From Testudinibacter aquarius (GTDB lineage: Bacteria > Pseudomonadota > Gammaproteobacteria > Enterobacterales > Pasteurellaceae): a stretch of 64,000 bases of DNA. The stretch covers positions 1 through 64,000 of the forward strand of contig NZ_SMCP01000005.1 in the NCBI RefSeq assembly GCF_004342725.1, in the 5' to 3' direction. A program made the position numbers and the translations under genes. Of the stretch, positions 58,094 through 64,000 are shown one piece after another. The notes under the pieces are model-generated. The model worked only from the letters and a program-made list of their open reading frames with translations, made no database searches and had not been told where the DNA came from. The stretch's first letter is position 1. The number at the start of each line of letters is the position of its first letter.

Positions 58094-59275
58094 ATGAAAG
58101 CAAAAAAAATCAAAACCATTGCCCTTGCCGCCGTGATGCTAACCGCACTTTTCGGCGGTTATTACTATTGGCACGACAGTGCCGGCAGCGATAATAAAAC
58201 CACCTACATGACAGAGACGGTCAACCGCACTTCGCTTTCCGACAGCGTGATTGCCACCGGCACCGTGCGCAGCTATAACAGAGTCGAAGTCGGAGCGCAA
58301 GTATCCGGTCAGCTGCTCCGGATTCATGTCGTTTTAGGGCAAAAAGTGAAAAAGGGCGATTTAATTGCGGAAATTGATGCTAAAAATCAGAATAACGAGC
58401 TGGCAACCGCACTTGCCCAACTGTCGTCCTATCAGGCACAACTGAATGCGGCGCAAGCCAATTTAACGGCGATGCAATCCTCTTACGATCGGATAAATCG
58501 CTTGTATAAACAAAAATCCGCCACTCAAGATAGTCTTGAAACCGCACGGGTGAATCTTGCGAATGCGCAATCGACGATTGCACAATTGGAATCCTCCATC
58601 AAGCAGGCGGAAATTTCAGTTACCACGGCACAAACCAATCTGGCTTACACCAAAATTCTTGCCCCGATTGACGGCACGATTATTTCGATTCCGGTGTCTG
58701 AAGGGCAAACTGTCAATTCAAACCAAACCGCACCAACCATTGTACAAGTGGCAGATTTAAGCAAAATGTTGATCAAGGCCGAAATTTCCGAGGGTGACAT
58801 CAGCAAAGTCAAAGCGGGAATGAAAGTGCGGTTTACTACGTTGGCAGAACCGAATAAAGTCTATCAATCAGAAATTGCCTCGATTGATCCGGCATTGACC
58901 ACCCTGACTGATAATGATTACAGCGAATCTTCCAGCGACAGCAGCGCCGTCTATTTTTATGCCAACATTGTGATCGATAACCCTGACGAAGCGTTGCGCA
59001 TCGGTATGACCACCCAAAATACGATTACGATTGTTGATGCCGAAAACGTATTGACGATTCCAACCATGGCAATTCAAAAAGTCGGTGAGCGGTATCAAGT
59101 GAGAGTATTGACTGCGGACAATAAAGCGGAAACCCGTACAATTGAGATTGGCATCAGCGATGATATGAATACCCAAGTCTTATCCGGCTTGGCAGAAGGT
59201 GAGCAAGTGATTTCCGCTGAAATGCGACAAGGCGAAGAAGTCGGTAGCAGCGGACAAATGCGGATGCGCTTTTAA
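58094..59275 (+). CDS. macA: Periplasmic adaptor MacA
   Basis: A 393-residue RND-type/ABC adaptor (E. coli MacA 371). N-terminal anchor (IKTIALAAVMLTALFGGYYYW), lipoyl halves (VEVGAQVSGQLLRIHVVLGQKVKKGD and ILAPIDGTIISIPVSEGQTV), coiled coil about 100-190. Delivers macrolides, heme precursors or peptides from MacB to an outer-membrane channel. First gene of the macAB-OMF operon; 15 bases to macB. Confidence 0.93.
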   Translation: MKAKKIKTIALAAVMLTALFGGYYYWHDSAGSDNKTTYMTETVNRTSLSDSVIATGTVRSYNRVEVGAQVSGQLLRIHVVLGQKVKKGDLIAEIDAKNQNNELATALAQLSSYQAQLNAAQANLTAMQSSYDRINRLYKQKSATQDSLETARVNLANAQSTIAQLESSIKQAEISVTTAQTNLAYTKILAPIDGTIISIPVSEGQTVNSNQTAPTIVQVADLSKMLIKAEISEGDISKVKAGMKVRFTTLAEPNKVYQSEIASIDPALTTLTDNDYSESSSDSSAVYFYANIVIDNPDEALRIGMTTQNTITIVDAENVLTIPTMAIQKVGERYQVRVLTADNKAETRTIEIGISDDMNTQVLSGLAEGEQVISAEMRQGEEVGSSGQMRMRF

Positions 59276-59290
59276 TCGAGCGGGGCAAAT

Positions 59291-61225
59291 ATGAATATTA
59301 TTGAAGTCAGCAAACTGAACAAATATTTCGGCGCCGGCGAGAATCGGGTTCATATCTTAAAAGCGATCGATTTGACCATCAAAAAAGGCGATTTTATCGC
59401 GATTATGGGCACCTCCGGTTCGGGCAAATCAACCTTGATGAATATTCTCGGTTGCTTGGATATCGCCAGCGACGGCAGCTATAAAATTGATGGTGTAGAT
59501 ACCTCGCCACTGTCGCGCGATCAGCTGTCCGATCTGCGCCAGAAAAAATTCGGTTTTATCTTCCAGCGTTATAATTTGCTGTCTGCGCTAAGTGCGGTGG
59601 AAAACGTGGCACTGCCGGCGGTGTATGCCGGTTTGCCGCAACAACAACGGTTACAACAAGCGGAAGCGTTGCTGAAAAAACTGAATTTAGGCGATAAATT
59701 GGCAAACAAGCCGAATCAACTCTCCGGTGGGCAGCAACAACGGGTCAGTATTGCTCGCGCCTTGATGAATGGCGGTGAAATTATTTTGGCTGACGAACCG
59801 ACCGGCGCACTCGACTCAAAGAGCGGTGCCATGGTGATGCAAATCTTGCAGGATCTGCACCATGAAGGACACACTATTATTTTAGTGACCCACGATAAAG
59901 ATGTCGCCGGCTACGCCAATCGGATTATCGAACTGAAAGACGGGCGTATTATCAACGACACCCGCCGCGCCGATCAGATTATCGAAAAAGACACATCAGT
60001 TAAGATTAACAAAAACCGCTTGGCGCAATTTAAAGATCAACTGATCGAATCGTTTAAAATGTCGGTCAGTGCGATTCTGGCACACAAAATGCGCTCCTTG
60101 CTGACCATGCTCGGGATTATTATCGGTATTACTTCAGTGGTGTGCGTGGTTGCGATCGGCAACGGCTCGCAACAGAAAATCCTATCGAATATCAATTCGT
60201 TAGGCACGAATACCATGGATATTTACAACGGCACCGGTTTTGGTGATCGGCGCGCTAATCGTACCAAAAATCTGACCGTTCAAGATGCCGATATTCTGGC
60301 AAAACAGCATTATATTGAAAGTGTCACGCCGAATAGCACGCTCAACGGCACCCTGACTTACGGCAGCCAAGCGGTCAGCGCACAAGCGCGTGGTGTCGGT
60401 GATCAGTTCTTTAATGTCAAAGGCTTAACCCTGAAGCAGGGGAAAGCGTTTAACGCACAAGATGTCGCCGATAATGCACAAGTTGCGGTGATCGATGAAA
60501 ATACACAAAAAGAGCTGTTTGCCGACAAATCGCCGTTAGGTCAGATTATTATGATCGACAAAAAACCGTTAAAAATTATCGGTGTGGCCGCAACCAATAA
60601 CAATATGGGAATGTCCAGCAGCTCGCTGAATGTGTGGCTGCCCTACACTACCGCGATGAATAAAATTTCCGGCGAAAAAACCATTGATTCGATCACGGTT
60701 AAAGTCAACGATAATGTCAACACCCAAATTGCCGAGAAAAATTTGACCCAATTGTTGACCATGCGCCACGGCAAAAAAGATTTTTTCGTGATGAACACCG
60801 ATACGATTAAACAAACGATTGAAAGCACCACCAATACCATGAAACTCCTGATTTCATCGATTGCGTTGATCTCGTTAATCGTCGGCGGCATCGGGGTGAT
60901 GAACATCATGTTGGTTTCGGTGACCGAACGCACCAAAGAGATTGGTGTGCGTATGGCAATTGGCGCCCGACAATCGAATATTTTGCAGCAATTTTTGATT
61001 GAAGCCACCCTGATCTGCGTGATCGGCGGTTTGGTCGGTGTGGTGTTATCCTATTTTATCGGCTTAGTGTTTAACAGTGCCATGCAAGATTTCAATATGC
61101 TGTTTTCGCTGGATTCAATTGTCGCCGCCGTGATCTGTTCTACCTTAATCGGCTTGATTTTCGGTTTCTTACCGGCAAAAAATGCGTCACAACTGAATCC
61201 GATCACCGCACTTTCAAGAGAATAG
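59291..61225 (+). CDS. macB: Macrolide/peptide export ABC transporter MacB
   Basis: A 644-residue MacB (E. coli 648). N-terminal ABC domain with Walker A GTSGSGKST (40-48), LSGGQQQRVSIARALM and Walker B IILADEPTGALD, then MacB core periplasmic domain between membrane segment 1 (near 275) and FtsX-like segments at the end. Mechanotransmission pump that pushes periplasmic substrates through the MacA-OMF channel. Located between macA and the OMF. Confidence 0.96.
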   Translation: MNIIEVSKLNKYFGAGENRVHILKAIDLTIKKGDFIAIMGTSGSGKSTLMNILGCLDIASDGSYKIDGVDTSPLSRDQLSDLRQKKFGFIFQRYNLLSALSAVENVALPAVYAGLPQQQRLQQAEALLKKLNLGDKLANKPNQLSGGQQQRVSIARALMNGGEIILADEPTGALDSKSGAMVMQILQDLHHEGHTIILVTHDKDVAGYANRIIELKDGRIINDTRRADQIIEKDTSVKINKNRLAQFKDQLIESFKMSVSAILAHKMRSLLTMLGIIIGITSVVCVVAIGNGSQQKILSNINSLGTNTMDIYNGTGFGDRRANRTKNLTVQDADILAKQHYIESVTPNSTLNGTLTYGSQAVSAQARGVGDQFFNVKGLTLKQGKAFNAQDVADNAQVAVIDENTQKELFADKSPLGQIIMIDKKPLKIIGVAATNNNMGMSSSSLNVWLPYTTAMNKISGEKTIDSITVKVNDNVNTQIAEKNLTQLLTMRHGKKDFFVMNTDTIKQTIESTTNTMKLLISSIALISLIVGGIGVMNIMLVSVTERTKEIGVRMAIGARQSNILQQFLIEATLICVIGGLVGVVLSYFIGLVFNSAMQDFNMLFSLDSIVAAVICSTLIGLIFGFLPAKNASQLNPITALSRE

Positions 61226-61240
61226 AGAATAAAGATTAAT

Positions 61241-62620
61241 ATGATTTCAACCACCTTATTTCGTCGTTCCGTCACCGCCTTATTGCTGAGTGGTTTGCTG
61301 ACGGCTTGTGTCAGCAATGAACAACAAACCGGCTATCAACAGCAAATGCAGCAATTCGGGCAGTATCAAGCGCTGACCGAGCAATATCAGATCAATCCAA
61401 ACTGGTGGACGCAATATCAAGATGCCCAGTTAAACCGCCTGATTGACACCGCACTTGCTAATAATCTGGATTTGGCAAAAGCCGCAATCAGCGTCAACCG
61501 TGCTTTGTATAATGCCAATTTATTGGGTGCCGATCTGGTGCCGACATTCGGCGGTTCAATATCCGGCAGCGTGCAAAAAAATACCGAAAGCGGTGTCTCA
61601 ACCAGCAGTTACGGTAGTTCATTGTCGTTAAATTATACTCTTGATCTGTGGCGCAAACTTGTTGACAGTGCCGATGCCGCCGAATGGGAACACAGCGCGA
61701 CCGAAGCCGATTTAGATGCGGTGAAATTGACGCTGATTAACCAAGTGATCGACAGCTACTATCAAATTGCCTATTTGAAACAAGCTATCGCTATAGTGCA
61801 AAACAATATCAAAACCTATCAGCAAATCGCCACCTTGACCCAAAACCAAGTCAACCAAGGTGTCACCTTGCAATTAGATGCCGATCAAAGCCGACAATCG
61901 GTGTTATCGGCGGAAAACCAACTGATTAGCTATCAATCACAATTGCAAACCGTAGAAAGCACACTGCGCAATCTGCTAAACTTACAACCGCAGCAAAATC
62001 TGGGACTAAGTGCAGTCAACTTAAAAACCTTGAAATTGCTGCCGGTCAATCTGGATATTCCATTATCCACTATTGCCAACCGTCCGGATTTGAAGGCTTA
62101 TCAATACCGCCTAAGCTCCGCCTTTAAGAGTTTAAACGCAATGGAAAAAAGCTGGTATCCGAGCATTACCTTAGGCGCCAGTTTAGCCACCGGCGGCGGC
62201 AGTGTCGGCAACATGTTTGATGCGCCGTTGAGTGGTGGTACGCTTGGGATTAACTTACCGTTTTTAGACTGGAATCGGGTGAAATGGAATGTAAAATTGT
62301 CGGAAGCGGCGTATGAAACCGCCAAGCTGAATTTCCAACAAGGCATCACCACCGCCCTGAATGAAATTAACAGCAACTATAAGGCGTATCAATTGGCACA
62401 AAAAAGCTACCAGAACCTAAACCAAAAATACCGCTATGATCGTAGTATCAGCAATACCTATCGCTTACAATATAACGCTGGAATTACTGGAATGAAAGAT
62501 TGGTTGGCGGCGCTCGCCACTGAACAAAATTCCGAATTGAGTATTTTGCAGGCAAAATATGATTTGTTGCGCTATGAAAATGCGATTTACCAAAGTATGG
62601 CGGGAAAATACCAACATTAA
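61241..62620 (+). CDS. NodT-family outer-membrane efflux lipoprotein
   Basis: A 459-residue outer-membrane factor with a lipoprotein signal (SGLLTAC, C23) and two OEP repeats, like CusC/OprM/NodT. It is 15 bases after macB, so this MacAB pump has its own channel, unlike E. coli MacAB, which uses TolC encoded elsewhere. Typical motif NPNWWTQYQDAQLNRLID at the start and a repeated coiled-coil. Terminator follows. Confidence 0.92.
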   Translation: MISTTLFRRSVTALLLSGLLTACVSNEQQTGYQQQMQQFGQYQALTEQYQINPNWWTQYQDAQLNRLIDTALANNLDLAKAAISVNRALYNANLLGADLVPTFGGSISGSVQKNTESGVSTSSYGSSLSLNYTLDLWRKLVDSADAAEWEHSATEADLDAVKLTLINQVIDSYYQIAYLKQAIAIVQNNIKTYQQIATLTQNQVNQGVTLQLDADQSRQSVLSAENQLISYQSQLQTVESTLRNLLNLQPQQNLGLSAVNLKTLKLLPVNLDIPLSTIANRPDLKAYQYRLSSAFKSLNAMEKSWYPSITLGASLATGGGSVGNMFDAPLSGGTLGINLPFLDWNRVKWNVKLSEAAYETAKLNFQQGITTALNEINSNYKAYQLAQKSYQNLNQKYRYDRSISNTYRLQYNAGITGMKDWLAALATEQNSELSILQAKYDLLRYENAIYQSMAGKYQH

Positions 62621-62627
62621 TCATAAT

Positions 62628-62660
62628 AAAAAACGGACGTTAAGCATATGTCCGTTTTTT
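62628..62660. terminator. Bidirectional terminator after the macAB operon
   Basis: AAAAAACGGAC (62628-62638) and GTCCGTTTTTT (62650-62660) pair over an eleven-base loop, between convergent OMF and cspD genes. Confidence 0.9.
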
Positions 62661-62677
62661 ACTTTATCACCCAAGAA

Positions 62678-62905
62678 TTAAGACGTTAAACTTTGTTCCA
62701 GTGGTACCGGGATAATTTTAGTGGCATGCGAACCTTTGTCACCGTGAATCGCCTCAAATTGTACTTTTTGACCGGCTTTCAAAGAGCGGTAGCCGTCCAT
62801 CTCAATCACCGAATAGTGTGCGAAAATATCGTCAGAACTGCCCTCTTCTGCAATAAATCCAAAACCTTTGGCGTTGTTAAACCATTTTACTGTTCCTATC
62901 TGCAT
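62678..62905 (-). CDS. cspD: Cold-shock-domain protein CspD
   Basis: A 75-residue single CSD protein (E. coli CspD 74). RNP1 KGFGFI (13-18) and RNP2 DIFAHY (26-31) are present; MDGYRSLKAGQ matches CspD rather than CspA. CspD inhibits replication in stationary phase by binding single-stranded DNA. Monocistronic. The 296-base gap upstream (62906-63201) holds no gene; it has an uptake signal near 63119. Confidence 0.93.
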   Translation of the reverse strand: MQIGTVKWFNNAKGFGFIAEEGSSDDIFAHYSVIEMDGYRSLKAGQKVQFEAIHGDKGSHATKIIPVPLEQSLTS

Positions 62906-63201
62906 ACCCCGACCTCACCTTGTTTGATTCTGCACCATGATCTGTTGTTTATCATTGTTTTGATAAGCAACGCATTGATAATTCTTTAATAAATCGTCAA
63001 AATACGCAATCTTTAATCCCTTAAAATTAGCGGGAGATCACAAAATTAATGCAATGTTTTCATTTACTTGATAGATTTTCGCTTGAAAATGGAGTCTACC
63101 TTCATTTACAATCGACAAAGTGCGGTCAGCGGGCAAACAAAAACCACATGCTATTTTAAAACAGCATGTGGTTTTAAGGTTGTTATTTCAACACGTAACA
63201 G

Positions 63202-63468
63202 TTATTTAGGCAATACAGCTTCCGTTTGTTTTAAAGCATCAATACCTTGAGTACAGCTCTGCTCTTGCACTTCTTTTGGTAATGAAGCAAGCTGTGTTTT
63301 ACTGGCTTCCAGTTGATCTTTCATGCTTGCCATTGCTGGATTTTGACCGCTCTTGGCAACAAATTGATCAATTTGCTCGAAATACTTAGTACATGATTCA
63401 GAAAGATCCGCAGCTTGTGCGCCCACTGCAAAAAGTGAAACACCGACTGCTAAAAAAATTTTTTTCAT
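63202..63468 (-). CDS. Small periplasmic DUF5339-like protein
   Basis: An 88-residue precursor with a signal peptide (MKKIFLAVGVSLFAVGAQA) and a helical, mature part of about 69 residues. Two cysteines (C26 and C72) probably form a disulfide. Resembles the DUF5339 family common in Pasteurellaceae; no function known. Gap upstream (63469-63606) is AT-rich leader without a gene. Confidence 0.75.
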   Translation of the reverse strand: MKKIFLAVGVSLFAVGAQAADLSESCTKYFEQIDQFVAKSGQNPAMASMKDQLEASKTQLASLPKEVQEQSCTQGIDALKQTEAVLPK

Positions 63469-63606
63469 AATCTCTAACCTTATATCTAGGGTGTGGTATA
63501 GGTCAACCTTTGTAAGGTTGCCCCTGGATATTATTACAAAGTAATAATATTTGATTCTACCACATGTTTTGTTTTGTAAAGATATGCTTTTTTCTCGCGT
63601 TTAGCT

Positions 63607-63816
63607 AGGGGCTGTTGACCTTTTGTGTTTATAAATCAAGCAAAAAGAGTGTGATTTTATCCGACAGCGACCTACGGTCGCAATCGGTTAAGCATTGATG
63701 AGAGGCTTTGCCTCTCTGAACGGCTGATCTATGCGTAACCTAGTACGGCTTTGCCGTGCTAGGCTAAAAGGATTAGTTTTAGCTCAAATAATATACTTAA
63801 AAGATCAACAGACCCT
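63607..63816. mobile_element. 210-base non-coding element with repeat ends and four hairpins
   Basis: Ends are AGGGGCTGTTGACCTTTT (from 63607) and the inverse of AGGGTCTGTTGATCTTTT (to 63816), the same ends as the 3674 and 45000 repeats. Inside are four hairpins: GCGACC-TAC-GGTCGC (63667-63681), GAGAGGC-TTT-GCCTCTC (63700-63716), CCTAGTACGGC-TTT-GCCGTGCTAGG (63739-63763, one G-U-type pair) and GCTAAAA/TTTTAGC (63763-63783). No ORF. The right end forms the TAG stop of topA. No target duplication seen. Confidence 0.65.
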
Positions 63817-64000
63817 ATTTCTTTCGCTCGATCCACTGTCCATTAAGATAATCGGCTATCCACTTAGTCGCTTTGCCGTCTTTTTCAGAAGTCACATACT
63901 GACGTTTTTCCTTGCGGCTGAAACGTACTATCGTTTTATTTCCTTCTGAATCAACGGTCGGCGCTTCAGTTAAATAGTGGAATTTTTCCGGTAACCGCTC
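63815..64000 (-). CDS. topA: DNA topoisomerase I, C-terminal fragment
   Basis: The last 61 codons of a minus-strand gene cut by the window edge. The sequence [28 protein letters not shown], and [16 protein letters not shown] resembles the C-terminal end of gammaproteobacterial TopA. TopA relaxes negative supercoils. The TAG stop (63815-63817) is shared with the right end of the hairpin element. The remaining gene lies beyond the window, so the assignment rests on this tail alone. Confidence 0.75.
   Translation of the reverse strand, partial: ERLPEKFHYLTEAPTVDSEGNKTIVRFSRKEKRQYVTSEKDGKATKWIADYLNGQWIERKK

Overview
The window is chromosomal DNA from a member of the Pasteurellaceae. The nine-base uptake signal AAGTGCGGT and its complement recur inside and between genes almost everywhere, which is the Haemophilus/Aggregatibacter/Pasteurella dialect. 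The gene order cmk-rpsA-ihfB-lapA-lapB-pyrF-yciH matches what I remember of Haemophilus influenzae. I cannot name the species. No rRNA, tRNA, CRISPR array, prophage or complete insertion sequence was recognised.

Layout. 1-3.7 kb: a hairpin-rich gene-free edge, an LrgAB/CidAB-type membrane pair, a secreted thermonuclease and the csdA-csdE sulfur-transfer pair. 3.7-4.0 kb: a 308-base non-coding element with terminal inverted repeats. 4.0-11.4 kb: an SDR oxidoreductase, the ydbH-ynbE envelope lipid-bridge genes (no ydbL) with an unknown membrane gene, gloA, rnt and an Na+/H+ antiporter-family gene. 11.4-14.65 kb: an AT-rich island without uptake signals, made of decayed toxin-tail and immunity genes. 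14.7-22.8 kb: housekeeping genes on the minus strand (cysB, rluB, yciO, rnm, zapC, folC, accD, truA, rplY).

22.9-37.7 kb: dedA, slyB, yecM, argS, then yciH-pyrF-lapB-lapA-ihfB-rpsA-cmk, ugpQ and rlmL on the minus strand, then pcnB-folK, where pcnB appears to start at ATT. 37.8-42.7 kb: a LapEBC-like type I secretion operon without a visible substrate. 42.8-45.9 kb: metX with MetJ-type boxes, an EamA transporter and sanA. 46.1-52.5 kb: the complete rsxABCDGE electron-transport operon followed by nth. 52.5-57.9 kb: riboflavin synthase, mdtK, ydgJ, a YcgN-like gene and glnS. 58.1-62.6 kb: macA-macB with its own outer-membrane factor. 62.7-64 kb: cspD, a small periplasmic protein, a second non-coding hairpin element and the 3' end of topA.

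The most unusual material is the 11.4-14.65 kb island and a small repeat family. The island holds at least five immunity-like genes or pseudogenes, with matches by motif to SMI1/KNR4, YezG and Tsi6 families, around a broken toxin tail. The repeats end in TAGGG(G/T)(C/T)TGTTG, sit at gene 3' ends and twice supply the host gene's TAG stop codon. Family assignments come from reading motifs and remembered homologues; no search was run.
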